Assembly: GCF_005889725.1 (NCBI RefSeq)
Contig: NZ_VCKX01000007.1
Coordinates: 1-64,000, forward strand
Origin: Nonomuraea zeae
GTDB taxonomy: Bacteria > Actinomycetota > Actinomycetes > Streptosporangiales > Streptosporangiaceae
DNA length: 64,000 bases
Reading direction: 5' to 3'
Shown here: positions 43,101 through 51,014 of the stretch, piece by piece
Layout: the number at the start of each line of letters is the position of its first letter
Numbering within the stretch: the first letter of the stretch is position 1
Notes under the pieces: generated by a model
Databases searched by the model: none
What the model was told of the DNA's origin: nothing
What the model saw: the letters and a program-made list of their open reading frames with translations, nothing else
Program-made: the position numbers and the translations under genes

Positions 43101-43418
43101 GCCGTCGGGGCGCAGGCGGAGGGTGGTGTCCACGGGGACCCAGCGGTCGCCCTGGCGCACCCGCACCGGCCGGACGTGTTGTTCGAGGGTCATCGTGCCG
43201 TCGGGCTTGGCGAAGACCTGACGGGTCTCGCTGCGCAGCGACTCCACTTCGACGGGCTTGCCCGCTCGGCGGGCCTGCGCGATCGCGCTCTCTTCCGGCG
43301 GGCCCGGTACGGGCTCCACCGCCGGTGTCACCGGCTCCGGCTCGGCGGTGGCCGGAAGAGGCACCGCCAAGGCCGATAATGCCAACACTGCCGCAACCAA
43401 CCCACGCACTACCCGCAT
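40149..43418 (-). CDS. Secreted LamG and DNRLRE-domain protein
   Basis: A 1089-residue exported protein. Residues 1-26 are a signal peptide. An N-terminal domain shared with actinobacterial wall-associated proteins is followed by a DNRLRE-type domain (near PYFSAARGAWTAVWSNWPNS to SLVIEYNSLPADP), a fibronectin-like part, and two LamG/concanavalin-like domains at about 670-877 and 878-1089 that are clear duplicates (GHWALDEG... and GHWKLDEE..., AQTAAPAVDT and AQTTAPAIDT, WTHLTGVYD and WTHVAGVYD). LamG domains bind carbohydrate or protein. It precedes the Rhs gene by 55 bases and is probably its operon partner. A 193-base A+T-richer gap upstream holds the promoter. Confidence 0.92.
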   Translation of the reverse strand: MRVVRGLVAAVLALSALAVPLPATAEPEPVTPAVEPVPGPPEESAIAQARRAGKPVEVESLRSETRQVFAKPDGTMTLEQHVRPVRVRQGDRWVPVDTTLRLRPDGAIEPVAAAVGLTFSGGGNAPLARLARGSKTLELGWQGTLPKPTLNGDTATYPEVLPGVDLQVTADVDGFSHLLVVKTRDAALSSALTELTFPLSASGLSLEADKAGNLEAVDDNGGTIFIAPTPTMWDSEGAPSRQAVKEGRAPEARQAQMGVELSGRKMRLRPDRKMLSDPKTRFPVYLDPYFSAARGAWTAVWSNWPNSNYLNSSDVARAGHVNSQTNRSFFQMNTGATIHGKQIIKGTLRMYETWSYSCSARKVEAWATNTISKATTWNKQPAWVTKLSTVNVAKGWGSACLPGGVEFDVTPQVVNAAANKWANITIGIRATSETDVYAWKKFKNNPSLVIEYNSLPADPVAADAWSDPGGPCVSGDGRPVISTATPKLWAKLKDADNSVKGRFEWYNEAGTKTGEYVTALGSTGTAFYATIPQSLYADGSLVRWRVRGEDGKANSAWSPWCEATVDATAPGREPIVTSPQFTENGWSDGVGLTGSFTFDPNGITDVAAYVYGLDTTPKTEVAPSSNGTATIQLTPRHDGPNVLSVRSKDRAGQLGPIRTYVFNVNSGRPAAGHWALDEGQGTVGADSAGAHPATLYGATWTNGKTGMALRLANSYAQTAAPAVDTSRNFTVTTWARLTGTAASATAVTQEGSRNGAFSLQYSKTDGRWALAVTGSDTDGAPAVRALSAAAPRLNEWTHLTGVYDSAAGQISLYVNGKLEGTAAVTPPWNATGPLTIGRGKVNGAASDYWPGDVDEVRVYGRAMFADEVADLVNSAATLVGHWKLDEESGLSAAESSGRATAATLSGAASWTSGWLDGALALDGVNGYAQTTAPAIDTRSGFTVSAWTQLDYLPTADTAVVAQPGSRAAGFQLGYDKTQGRWALGMAAADTDAAALVRTRSDAIPAPLEWTHVAGVYDPLAGELRIYVNGQLSTTTITDHVSAWNATGPLQLGRTKTAGAFTGYWPGSVDDVRTYDGVLSAEQIAQLAAQ

Positions 43419-43611
43419 CGATCCTCGCCCATGGTGAGCAGGGGTTACGCGCGGGACAACAGTCGCCCGGCGTCTCCACGATCTTCGGTTGACGATCGGA
43501 TTCTCACCCGCGTCAGTGCATGCGTCCAGGTTTTGGTCATTCTGCTCAAAGTTTCTTTCAAAACTTCGACATGTCCAAAAATATCCGTCAGATCAGCAGG
43601 CCGTCTCCGTT
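43419..43611. promoter_or_regulatory. Promoter region of the LamG-Rhs unit
   Basis: This gap is unusually A+T-rich for the window (for example GTTTCTTTCAAAACTTCG near 43551 and CCAAAAATATCC near 43574). It should hold the minus-strand promoter for the LamG gene; no unambiguous -35/-10 pair or operator could be chosen. Confidence 0.5.
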
Positions 43612-44319
43612 TCACACCTCGGTCGGCAGCGGATGCGCGGCCGGGTTGACCCGCTTGACGATCTCGTCGAGCGCGATGCGCACGTACGGCTCGCCCACCC
43701 ACAGGTGTTTGGCCCCGTCCACCCCGATGACCTCGGCCTGCGGCACCCGGGCGAAGCGCGCGCGGGCCTCCTCCGGCCGCAGGTAGTCGTCGAACTCGGG
43801 CACCAGCGCCACCAGCGGCCGCCCGAACCGCGCCCAGGCGTCCAGGTCCGCGTCGGTGGCCCGGTGCAACGGCGGCGAGAGCAGGATCGCTCCTTCGACC
43901 AGCGGATCGTGGGCCCACTTGAGCGTCAGCTCGGTGCCGAACGACCAGCCGACGACCCACACATGCGGCAGGTCGTGATATTCGGCGTATTCGAGCGCCG
44001 CGGCGACGTCGAACCGCTCACCCTCTCCCCCGTCGAAGGCGCCCTCCGAGGTGCCGCGCTCCGAGGAGGTACCGCGGGTGTTGAAGCGCAGCACGGCCAG
44101 GTCGGCCAGCGCGGGCAGGCGGTTGGCCGCCTTCTTGTAGACGTGGCTGTCCATGAAGCCGCCGTGGGTGGGCAGCGGGTGCAGAGTCACCAGCGTCGCC
44201 ACGGGGGGCCGGTCGGCGGGCAGTGCCAGCTCGCCGACGAGGGTCAGGCCGTCGCCCGTGTGCAGCTCGATCGGCTCCCGCCGGGCGGGCAGCACCGTGG
44301 CCGCGCGAATCTCCACCAT
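43612..44319 (-). CDS. Alpha/beta hydrolase (serine aminopeptidase-like)
   Basis: A 235-residue cytosolic alpha/beta-hydrolase. THPLPTHGGFMDSHV corresponds to the oxyanion region, FNTRGTSSERG to the strand-4 loop and VVGWSFGTEL (Ser about residue 117) to the nucleophile elbow; the acid and base are in VPEFDDYLRPEE and GAKHLWVGEP. Substrate unknown; small conserved hydrolases of this type often neighbour core genes. ATG 44319 (AAGGG four bases before) is chosen over ATG 44409, because the extra 30 residues are coded by the low-complexity repeat at 44335-44458. Confidence 0.88.
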   Translation of the reverse strand: MVEIRAATVLPARREPIELHTGDGLTLVGELALPADRPPVATLVTLHPLPTHGGFMDSHVYKKAANRLPALADLAVLRFNTRGTSSERGTSEGAFDGGEGERFDVAAALEYAEYHDLPHVWVVGWSFGTELTLKWAHDPLVEGAILLSPPLHRATDADLDAWARFGRPLVALVPEFDDYLRPEEARARFARVPQAEVIGVDGAKHLWVGEPYVRIALDEIVKRVNPAAHPLPTEV

Positions 44320-44334
44320 GGATCCCTTCAGATT

Positions 44335-44458
44335 GCGGCTGCGGCCCGGGCCGCGGCCTTCAGTAGCGGCTGCGGCCCTGGCTACGGCCTTCGGTAACGG
44401 CTGGAGCATGGGCCACGGCCTTCAGTAGCGGCTGCGGCCCGGGCCGCGGTCGAGTCTC
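44335..44458. repeat. Degenerate 31-bp tandem repeat, four units
   Basis: Units start at 44335, 44366, 44397 and 44428. The first and fourth share the 20 bases GCGGCTGCGGCCCGGGCCGC and continue alike for two more; each of the first three ends in TTCAGTA or TTCGGTA. The repeat spans the stop codon (TCA on the plus strand at 44422) of the next gene and the region upstream of the hydrolase start. Confidence 0.85.
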
Positions 44459-44712
44459 TTACGCCAGCAGGCCGTGTGCCAGTGGCGGCGCTCATCGTCC
44501 CCGCCCGTCCAGTTGGGCCAGGCGACGAGATGCGGCTGGCCGCCGCGGATCTCCTGGTCGCAGCCCGGGCAACGGTAGTTCTTCGTCGAGGAGGCGCCGC
44601 TGAGCATGCGTACTTTCCACTCGCCGTCCGGCCATTCCTCCACCTTGTCCAGGCCGGTGGGGAAGCCGAAAGGGCGGGAGGACTCCCTCCGGCGGGCGCG
44701 ACGGGGGCTCAT
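44422..44712 (-). CDS. Small conserved zinc-ribbon-like protein
   Basis: A 96-residue basic soluble protein. After a basic start ([12 protein letters not shown]) it carries KNYRCPGCDQEI and RRHWHTACWRKR, a CxxC...HxHxxCW arrangement that can bind one zinc. Homologues with the sequence GAS(S/A)TK.YRCPGCDQEI are widespread in actinobacteria, often annotated as ATP/GTP-binding without proof. ATG 44712 overlaps the stop of the upstream dehydrogenase gene in ATGA, so translation is coupled. The final residues are coded within the 31-bp repeat array. Confidence 0.82.
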   Translation of the reverse strand: MSPRRARRRESSRPFGFPTGLDKVEEWPDGEWKVRMLSGASSTKNYRCPGCDQEIRGGQPHLVAWPNWTGGDDERRHWHTACWRKRLDRGPGRSRY

Positions 44713-46157
44713 CGACGGGGGAAACCGCTCACACCGGCCGTGACGAGCTGATCCAGCAGGGGCACTGGCGCGTAGGAGGGCTCTCGATGCTCGGCGTAGA
44801 GTGCGCGCAGGCCTTCTCTGACCCGGGCCAGGCCCAGTGACTCCAGCATCTCGAATGGGCCCGACGGGTAGCCGCAGCCCAGGCGCATGGCCACGTCGAT
44901 GTCGTCGATCGAGGCGTAGCCCGACTCGTACATCCTGACGGCGTCGTTGAGGTAGGGGTAGAGCAGCGCGTCCACCACGAAGCCCGCCCTGTCCTTGCAC
45001 GGGACCGGCGTCAGGCCGGCGACCCGCATCAGGTCGCGGGCGGCCCGGGCGGCCGCGTCCGAGGTCAGCGCGGTGGCGGCCAGCTCGGCCACCCGGTCGC
45101 CGACGAGGTGGACGCCGACCATCGTCGAGGGGTCCTGGAGGCGTACGGCGTGCTCGATCACCGGCCGGTCGGCCGGGCGCAGCACGACGGCGGGGTCGCC
45201 GGACGGCTTGAACCCCGCGGCCAGCAGCCGATCGGTGAGCTCCTCCGCGCCGGGGCCCACGACGTCGAACGTGGCGGACTCGGCGCGTGGCCCCTGCTCC
45301 TCCCGCGGCTCCCCGTCGTAGAAGCCGCGCCCGGACTTGCGGCCGAGCAGCCCGGCGGTGACCAGCTCGCGCAGCAGCGGCGCGGGCGCGTGCCGCCGGT
45401 CGCGCGTCTCGTCGAACAGCACCCCCATGACCTCGTACGCGGTGTCCAGCCCGATCAGGTCGAGCAGCGCGAACGGCCCCATCGGCAGCCCCACGCCCAG
45501 CCGCATCGCGGCGTCGATGCCGTCGCGCCCGGCCACGCCCTGGTCGGCCAGGACGGCGGCGTGGTTGAGATAGGGCAGCAGCAGCCGGTTGACCACGAAG
45601 CCCGCCCGGTCGCCCACGGCCACGGCCGTCTTCCCCAGGCGGCCCGCCAGCTCGGAGATCTCCTGGAGCACGCCCGGCGCCGTCACCACCGTCCCGACTA
45701 CCTCGACCAGCTTCATCACCGGCGCGGGGTTGAAGAAGTGCATTCCGACCACCCGCCCGGGACGCCCGGTGGCGGCGGCGATGGCGGTGATCGACAGCGA
45801 GGAGGTGTTGGTCGCCAGCACCGTCTCCGGCTTGCAGATCCGGTCGAGCTCCTCGAACAGCGAGACCTTGTAGCGCAGGACCTCCGGGATCGCCTCGATC
45901 ACCAGGTCGGCGTCGCGCAGGTCGGCACGCGAGGTGGTCAGCGTGACCCGGCCGAGGATCTCGGCCTGCCGCTCGCGGGTCAGCCGGCCCTTGTCGACCG
46001 CCCGGGCCGTGGAGCGCTCAAGATGCCCGCGCCCCCTGGCCAGCGCCTCGGCATCGGCCTCGACCCCGATCACGCGCAGCCCGGCCCGCGCGAAGACCTC
46101 GGCGATGCCGGCACCCATCGTGCCCAGCCCGACCACTCCCACCCGTTCAAACGCCAT
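44709..46157 (-). CDS. 3-hydroxyacyl-CoA dehydrogenase with duplicated C-terminal domain
   Basis: A 482-residue enzyme oxidising 3-hydroxyacyl-CoA (probably 3-hydroxybutyryl-CoA) with NAD+. Rossmann motif [13 protein letters not shown] begins at residue 10; [11 protein letters not shown] and the family signature [15 protein letters not shown] follow, then the first 3HCDH_C domain ([17 protein letters not shown]) and a second copy ([17 protein letters not shown]). Usual single-domain enzymes are about 285 residues; the duplicated form is common in actinobacteria. ATG 46157. It is divergent from nucS with 36 bases between the start codons. Confidence 0.95.
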   Translation of the reverse strand: MAFERVGVVGLGTMGAGIAEVFARAGLRVIGVEADAEALARGRGHLERSTARAVDKGRLTRERQAEILGRVTLTTSRADLRDADLVIEAIPEVLRYKVSLFEELDRICKPETVLATNTSSLSITAIAAATGRPGRVVGMHFFNPAPVMKLVEVVGTVVTAPGVLQEISELAGRLGKTAVAVGDRAGFVVNRLLLPYLNHAAVLADQGVAGRDGIDAAMRLGVGLPMGPFALLDLIGLDTAYEVMGVLFDETRDRRHAPAPLLRELVTAGLLGRKSGRGFYDGEPREEQGPRAESATFDVVGPGAEELTDRLLAAGFKPSGDPAVVLRPADRPVIEHAVRLQDPSTMVGVHLVGDRVAELAATALTSDAAARAARDLMRVAGLTPVPCKDRAGFVVDALLYPYLNDAVRMYESGYASIDDIDVAMRLGCGYPSGPFEMLESLGLARVREGLRALYAEHREPSYAPVPLLDQLVTAGVSGFPRR

Positions 46158-46193
46158 GCGTCCAGTTTTCCAGAGCCGCTAAGGTTGGGCGTC

Positions 46194-46856
46194 ATGCGGC
46201 TGGTCATCGCGCGGTGCAGCGTGGATTACATCGGACGGCTCACGGCGCACCTGCCGATGGCGCCGAGGCTTGTTCTGATCAAGGCGGACGGCAGCGTGAG
46301 CATTCACGCCGACGACCGCGCCTTCAAGCCGCTCAACTGGATGAACCCGCCGTGCAAGCTCAAAGAGGACGGCGAGACCTGGACGGTCACCCACGGCAAG
46401 ACCGGCGAGAAGCTGGTCCTGACGATGGCGGAGATCATCCATGACTCCAGCCACGAGCTGGGCGTCGATCCCGGGCTGATCAAGGACGGGGTGGAGGCCC
46501 ACCTTCAGGAGCTGCTCGCCGAGCACATCACGACGCTGGGCGACGGCTATTCGCTGATCCGCCGCGAATACATGACGGCGATCGGGCCGGTCGACATCCT
46601 GTGCCGCGACAAGGTCGGGGCGACCGTGGCGGTGGAGATCAAGCGCCGCGGCGAGATCGACGGGGTGGAGCAGCTCACGCGCTATCTGGAGCTGCTCAAC
46701 CGCGACCCGCTGCTGTCGCCGGTGCGCGGCGTCTTCGCGGCGCAGGAGATCAAGCCGCAGGCCCGCGTGCTGGCCGCCGACCGCGGCATCGACTGCGTCA
46801 CCCTCGACTACGACGCCCTGCGCGGCATCGAGCCCGAAAACCCGACCCTCTTCTGA
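46194..46856 (+). CDS. nucS: Endonuclease NucS (EndoMS), mismatch-specific
   Basis: A 220-residue nuclease that cuts both strands at mismatches and carries the non-canonical mismatch repair of actinobacteria, which lack MutS/MutL. The N-terminal DNA-binding half begins [20 protein letters not shown]; the RecB-like nuclease half has [30 protein letters not shown] (catalytic D, E-x-K and Q), and the C-terminus ENPTLF fits a sliding-clamp binding tail. ATG 46194 with AAGG nine bases upstream. Confidence 0.96.
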   Translation: MRLVIARCSVDYIGRLTAHLPMAPRLVLIKADGSVSIHADDRAFKPLNWMNPPCKLKEDGETWTVTHGKTGEKLVLTMAEIIHDSSHELGVDPGLIKDGVEAHLQELLAEHITTLGDGYSLIRREYMTAIGPVDILCRDKVGATVAVEIKRRGEIDGVEQLTRYLELLNRDPLLSPVRGVFAAQEIKPQARVLAADRGIDCVTLDYDALRGIEPENPTLF

Positions 46857-46904
46857 GCGCCTGGCCACCCGGCCTCTGGCTCTTCATGCCCCGACGTTCC
46901 AATG

Positions 46905-46934
46905 TTGACAGGTCTATAGTGAACGTTCTAGTTT
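46905..46934 (+). promoter_or_regulatory. Promoter with central palindrome before carotenoid oxygenase
   Basis: TTGACA (46905-46910) and TAGTTT (46929-46934) are spaced 18 bp and fit a vegetative promoter. Between them is the palindrome GAACGTTC (46921-46928) and a TTGAC repeat follows at 46934-46938. A palindrome inside the promoter suggests a repressor site, possibly for the TetR encoded at 49867; that pairing is a guess. Confidence 0.5.
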
Positions 46935-46964
46935 TGACCTATCACGATTGGAGCCCGTTTTCTC

Positions 46965-48266
46965 ATGACTCTTCCCGACTACCTCACCGGCCCGCTGGCT
47001 CCCGTTCCCGACGAGGTCGACGCCCACGACCTTCCCGTCACCGGTGCGCTGCCGCCCGAGCTGACCGGGCGCTACGTCCGCAACGGGCCCAACCCGCGGC
47101 CCGGCGAGGACCCCGGCCACTGGTTCGGCGGCCACGGGATGCTGCACGGCGTGCGGCTGCGCGACGGCCGGGCCGAGTGGTACCGGAACCGGTGGGTGCG
47201 CACCAGCAAGTTCACCGAGGGAGCGCCGTTCGTCGGCGAGACCGGGGTGGACCGGGCCGCCGTCTCCGCCAACACGCACGTGATCCGGCACTCCGGGCGC
47301 ATACTCGCGCTGGTCGAGAACGGCTTCCCCTACGAGGTGACGCCCGAGCTGGAGACCGTGGGCCCGTGCGACTTCGGCGGGCGGCTGGCCACCGCCATGA
47401 CCGCGCACCCGAAGCAGGACCCGCTCACCGGCGACCTGCACTTCTTCGGCTACGGGTTCTTCCCTCCCTACCTCACCTACCACCGGCTGTCGGCGGGCGG
47501 CGAGCTGGTCGAGAGCAGGGAGATCGAGGTGCCGGGCTCGACGATGATGCACGACTTCGCCGTCACCGAGCACCACCTGGTCTGGCTCGACCTGCCCGTC
47601 GTGTTCGACCTGGGGCGCGGCGGCATGCCGTACGACTGGGAGGACGGCTACGGCGCGCGGATCGGCGTGACGCCCAGGGCCGGCGGGCGGACCCGGTGGT
47701 TCGACATCGACCCCTGCTACGTCTTCCACGTCGGGAACGCCTGGGAGGACGCTCACGGGCGCATCGTACTCAACGCGGCCCGGTATACCCCCGGGGCCTT
47801 CACCTCGCTCTGGGGCCGGATCAGCGGCTCCCCGGACCCCGCCAGGCAGGCGGCCGCCGCCGGTGAGGCGGTGCTGCACCGGTGGACGATCGACCCGGAG
47901 ACCGGGGCCGTCAAGGAGGAGCCGCTGGACGACCGCGGCGTCGAGTTCCCCACGTTCAACGAGGACCTGCTGGGGCGCGAGAGCCGCTACCTCTACACCG
48001 TGGGCCACGACGCGGTGGTCAAGTACGACCAGCGCGACGGAGCCGCGCGGACGAGGAGGACGGGAGGCGACACCGGGGAGGCGGTCTTCGTGCCCGCGGA
48101 AGGGGGCACGGGCGAGGACGAGGGCTGGCTGCTGTCCGTCGTGACCTCGGGCGACTCGTCCGAGCTGCTCGTGCTCGACGCGCGCGACCTGTCGGACGTG
48201 GCCTCCGTCCGGCTGCCCCGGCGCGTCCCCGCGGGCTTCCACGGATCGTGGCTCGCGGAGGAGTGA
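46965..48266 (+). CDS. Carotenoid oxygenase (RPE65/lignostilbene dioxygenase family)
   Basis: A 433-residue seven-bladed propeller Fe(II) dioxygenase that cleaves a C=C bond in a carotenoid, apocarotenoid or stilbene. The opening GRYVRNGPNPRP and GHWFGGHGMLHGV are diagnostic; the four iron-binding histidines are visible in TAHPKQD, MMHDFAVTEH, CYVFHVGNAW and the terminal GFHGSWL. Substrate is not predictable; no carotenoid synthesis genes lie nearby. ATG 46965. It is followed after 64 bases by an aldehyde dehydrogenase that could oxidise the aldehyde product. Confidence 0.93.
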   Translation: MTLPDYLTGPLAPVPDEVDAHDLPVTGALPPELTGRYVRNGPNPRPGEDPGHWFGGHGMLHGVRLRDGRAEWYRNRWVRTSKFTEGAPFVGETGVDRAAVSANTHVIRHSGRILALVENGFPYEVTPELETVGPCDFGGRLATAMTAHPKQDPLTGDLHFFGYGFFPPYLTYHRLSAGGELVESREIEVPGSTMMHDFAVTEHHLVWLDLPVVFDLGRGGMPYDWEDGYGARIGVTPRAGGRTRWFDIDPCYVFHVGNAWEDAHGRIVLNAARYTPGAFTSLWGRISGSPDPARQAAAAGEAVLHRWTIDPETGAVKEEPLDDRGVEFPTFNEDLLGRESRYLYTVGHDAVVKYDQRDGAARTRRTGGDTGEAVFVPAEGGTGEDEGWLLSVVTSGDSSELLVLDARDLSDVASVRLPRRVPAGFHGSWLAEE

Positions 48267-48297
48267 GCGAGGGCCGCTTGAGGGGGTCCTGACCCTA

Positions 48298-48313
48298 GTA
48301 AGCGATGGCTTAC
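48298..48313. promoter_or_regulatory. Inverted repeat upstream of aldehyde dehydrogenase
   Basis: GTAAGC-GATG-GCTTAC has perfect six-base arms, 17 bp before ATG 48331. The position, and the TetR gene downstream, suggest an operator. The dehydrogenase gene has no ribosome site, so its message may be leaderless or nearly so. Confidence 0.6.
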
Positions 48314-48330
48314 CGGTTTATCGTGACGCC

Positions 48331-49803
48331 ATGACGACGCTGACGTTCGACTCACTCAACCCGGCTACCGGCGACGTCGTCGGCAGTCACCCCAAGCACA
48401 CACCGGACGCCGTCCACGAGGCCGTGGGCCGGGCCGAGCAGGGCGCCGCCTGGTGGGCCGCGCTCGCCCCCGCCGAGCGCAGGACGCGCCTGCTCGACTA
48501 CAAGGCCGTACTGACCCAGCACCTCAGAGAGCTGGCCGGCCTGGTCCACGAGGAGACCGGCAAGCCCACCGGTGACGCCACGCTGGAGATCGTGCTGGCC
48601 ATCAGCCACCTCGACTGGGCCGCGCGCAACGCGGCGAAGGTCCTCGGCCGCCGCCGCGTCTCCGGCGGCATGATCGGCCTCAACCTCGCCGCCACCCTCG
48701 AATACCTCCCGCTCGGCGTCGTCGGCGTCATCGGCCCGTGGAACTATCCGATCTTCACCCCCATGGGCTCCATCGCCTACGCGCTGGCCGCGGGCAACGC
48801 CGTCGTGTTCAAGCCGAGCGAGCTCACCCCTGGCGTCGGCGTGCGGCTGGCCGAGCTGTTCAAGGAGTCGGTGCCCGAGCACCCGGTGTTCCAGACCGTG
48901 ACCGGGCTCGGCGAGACGGGCGCAGCGCTGGCGGCCGACCCGCGCGTGGGAAAGGTGGCGTTCACCGGCTCGACCGCCACTGCCAAGCGCGTCATGGCGG
49001 CCTGCGCCGAGAACCTCACCCCGATCGTGGCCGAGTGCGGCGGCAAGGACGCGTTCATCGTGGACGCCGACGCCGACCTGCGGGCCGCCGCCGACGCCTG
49101 CCTCTGGGGCGCGATGTCCAACGCCGGCCAGACGTGCGTGGGCGTCGAACGCGTCTACGTGGTCGACGCCGTCTATGAAACTTTCATGCGCGAGCTGTCC
49201 GAGCGGGTGACGAAAGTGAAGGCGGGCGAGGACTACGGCCCGATCACGATGCCCGGCCAGGTGGACATCATCAAGCGGCACATCGACGACGCCACCAAGT
49301 CGGGCCGGGCGGTGACCGGCGGGCCCGATTCCGTGCGGGGGTCGTACGTGGATCCGGTGATCGTCGAGGACGTGCCCGAGGACTCCCCCTCGGTGCGCGA
49401 GGAGACGTTCGGGCCGACCATCACCGTCCGGCGCACCCGCGACAGCCAGGAGGCACTGGACCTGGCCAACGCCTCCGCGTACGGGCTGGGCGGCACGATC
49501 TTCTCGCGCGACCGGCGCAAGGCCGTCGAGCTGGCCCGCAAGATGCGTACCGGGATGACCGCCATCAACTCGGTCATTTCCTTCGCCGGAGTTCCGGCTC
49601 TGCCGTTCGGCGGAGTGGGCGATTCGGGGTTCGGCCGCATTCACGGGGCCGACGGTCTGCGCGAGTTCGCCAGGCCCAAGGCCATCTCGCGACAGCGCTT
49701 CGCGATGCCGGGGATGAACCTGACTTCGTTCACCCGGGGCCCCGGAGAGCTTGAGCGGCTGATCAGACTTGTCACGTTCTTGCATGGGCGACGTAAGAGA
49801 TAA
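48331..49803 (+). CDS. Aldehyde dehydrogenase family protein
   Basis: A 490-residue NAD(P)+-dependent aldehyde dehydrogenase. Visible motifs: LGVVGVIGPWNYPIFTPMGS (cofactor entry), AFTGSTATAKRV, the general-base Glu in VAECGGKDAF, the catalytic Cys in NAGQTCVGVERV, and EETFGPTI ... PFGGVGDSGFGR. It is close to the succinate-semialdehyde/benzaldehyde type. The tail has an unusual basic, hydrophobic end (LERLIRLVTFLHGRRKR) that could associate with the membrane. It is in the same direction as the carotenoid oxygenase before it and the TetR gene 63 bases after it. Confidence 0.93.
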   Translation: MTTLTFDSLNPATGDVVGSHPKHTPDAVHEAVGRAEQGAAWWAALAPAERRTRLLDYKAVLTQHLRELAGLVHEETGKPTGDATLEIVLAISHLDWAARNAAKVLGRRRVSGGMIGLNLAATLEYLPLGVVGVIGPWNYPIFTPMGSIAYALAAGNAVVFKPSELTPGVGVRLAELFKESVPEHPVFQTVTGLGETGAALAADPRVGKVAFTGSTATAKRVMAACAENLTPIVAECGGKDAFIVDADADLRAAADACLWGAMSNAGQTCVGVERVYVVDAVYETFMRELSERVTKVKAGEDYGPITMPGQVDIIKRHIDDATKSGRAVTGGPDSVRGSYVDPVIVEDVPEDSPSVREETFGPTITVRRTRDSQEALDLANASAYGLGGTIFSRDRRKAVELARKMRTGMTAINSVISFAGVPALPFGGVGDSGFGRIHGADGLREFARPKAISRQRFAMPGMNLTSFTRGPGELERLIRLVTFLHGRRKR

Positions 49804-49866
49804 TCTTCGCGCCCTTTCCCAAAACCGATCATCCGTCCATAATTGTGTGCTCTGGGGGCCACGATC

Positions 49867-50490
49867 ATGTTGGACGGGTGGAATGTGAACCGGTCTTACC
49901 GGGGAATGTCGGCTGAGCAAAGGCTGGCAGACAGACGCGAGCGGCTGATGACAGCCGCGTACACGCTATACGCGAAGCCGGGTTTCACGGCGACGACCAT
50001 CGAAAGGCTGTGCTCGGAGGCCAGGATCTCCAACCGCGCCTTCTACGAATGTTTCGGCGGCCGCGAGGAGCTCCTTCAGGCGCTGCACGAGCGCTGTGTG
50101 GAGGAAAGCCTCGCGGTCGTGGCCAAAGCGTTACAGGAGGCGCCGAACTCGCTCGACGGCAGGGTCAAGGCGGGGATTCGCGCCTATATCGAGTTCACCA
50201 CGGCGGACTGGCGCCGGGCACGCATCATGCACGTGGAGGTCCGCAGATCGGGCGACGTACTCACGCTGTCCCGCCAGCGGGCGGTGGACGCGTTCGCCCG
50301 GCTCGTCGAGGACGCGTCGGCGGATTTCCCGCAGGCCGCCCGGTTGAATCGGCGGCTGGTAGCACTCGGTGTAATTGGTGCGCTACAAGAACTGCTCATC
50401 GAATGGCTCCTCTCCGACGATCAGCCGGAGATCGACCAACTCGTGGACGTCGCCGTGCACATCTTCATCAGGAGCCTCGGCACGACCTGA
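49867..50490 (+). CDS. TetR family transcriptional regulator
   Basis: A 207-residue TetR-type regulator with helix-turn-helix TTIERLCSEARISNRAFYEC at about residues 42-61 and a helical ligand domain with EFTTADWRRARIMHVEVRRSG. It lies 63 bases behind the aldehyde dehydrogenase gene in the same direction, so it may be cotranscribed with and feed back on the inverted repeat at 48298. ATG 49867 is preferred (GGGGGCC at about nine bases); the frame is also open from 49843. Confidence 0.9.
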   Translation: MLDGWNVNRSYRGMSAEQRLADRRERLMTAAYTLYAKPGFTATTIERLCSEARISNRAFYECFGGREELLQALHERCVEESLAVVAKALQEAPNSLDGRVKAGIRAYIEFTTADWRRARIMHVEVRRSGDVLTLSRQRAVDAFARLVEDASADFPQAARLNRRLVALGVIGALQELLIEWLLSDDQPEIDQLVDVAVHIFIRSLGTT

Positions 50491-50574
50491 GCACCGGATA
50501 ATCACCGCCATTCGCCGACAGTTTTCCCTACTCCACGGGACAACCGAAATCTACATTTTGTCTAAGTCGGGAAA

Positions 50575-50604
50575 GAGCGGGCTACGGCTGATCGTCGCCC
50601 GCTC
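50575..50604. terminator. Bidirectional terminator between TetR and STAS genes
   Basis: GAGCGGGC (50575-50582) pairs with GCCCGCTC (50597-50604), with an inner ACG/CGT pairing. It sits between the convergent TetR (stop 50490) and STAS (stop 50615) genes. Confidence 0.85.
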
Positions 50605-50614
50605 CGATATGTCA

Positions 50615-50932
50615 TCAGGCCACCGCGGCTGCCGGCGCCTCTACGTGCAGGACCCGATTCAGCCGGGTCACCGCGAGAATCCGCATGATCCGTGGTGGCA
50701 CCCCCCGAAGAACGAGGCGGCGTTGCTCGCTGATCGCGCGCCGATGCGAGCCCACGAGCACCCCGAGACCGGTGGCGTCGATCATCTCCAGCTTGGAGAG
50801 ATCCAGGATCAGGTCGCCTTCGCCTGAGTCGAGAGCCTTGTGCAGCCGCTCACGCACTCCGGCGGAGGTCCCGGCGTCCAGCCGGGCACCTATCCGCACC
50901 ACCTGGGCTCTCGGATTGCCCCGGACGCGCAT
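50615..50932 (-). CDS. STAS-domain anti-sigma factor antagonist
   Basis: A 105-residue single STAS domain of the SpoIIAA/RsbV type, which binds and neutralises an anti-sigma kinase when unphosphorylated. The phosphorylation region is LEMIDATGLGVLVGSHRRA; the Thr of DATGL takes the place of the phosphorylated Ser (DSSGL), so control by phosphorylation remains possible. ATG 50932 has GAGGAGG four bases upstream. No partner sigma factor or RsbW-like kinase is in the window. Confidence 0.88.
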   Translation of the reverse strand: MRVRGNPRAQVVRIGARLDAGTSAGVRERLHKALDSGEGDLILDLSKLEMIDATGLGVLVGSHRRAISEQRRLVLRGVPPRIMRILAVTRLNRVLHVEAPAAAVA

Positions 50933-51014
50933 GCCACCTCCTCAGTTACGCACACAGCGTAGTCAAACCCCTGCGCAAAGCGCTGACCGCGGGTAAACCC
51001 CCGGCATGACTCCC

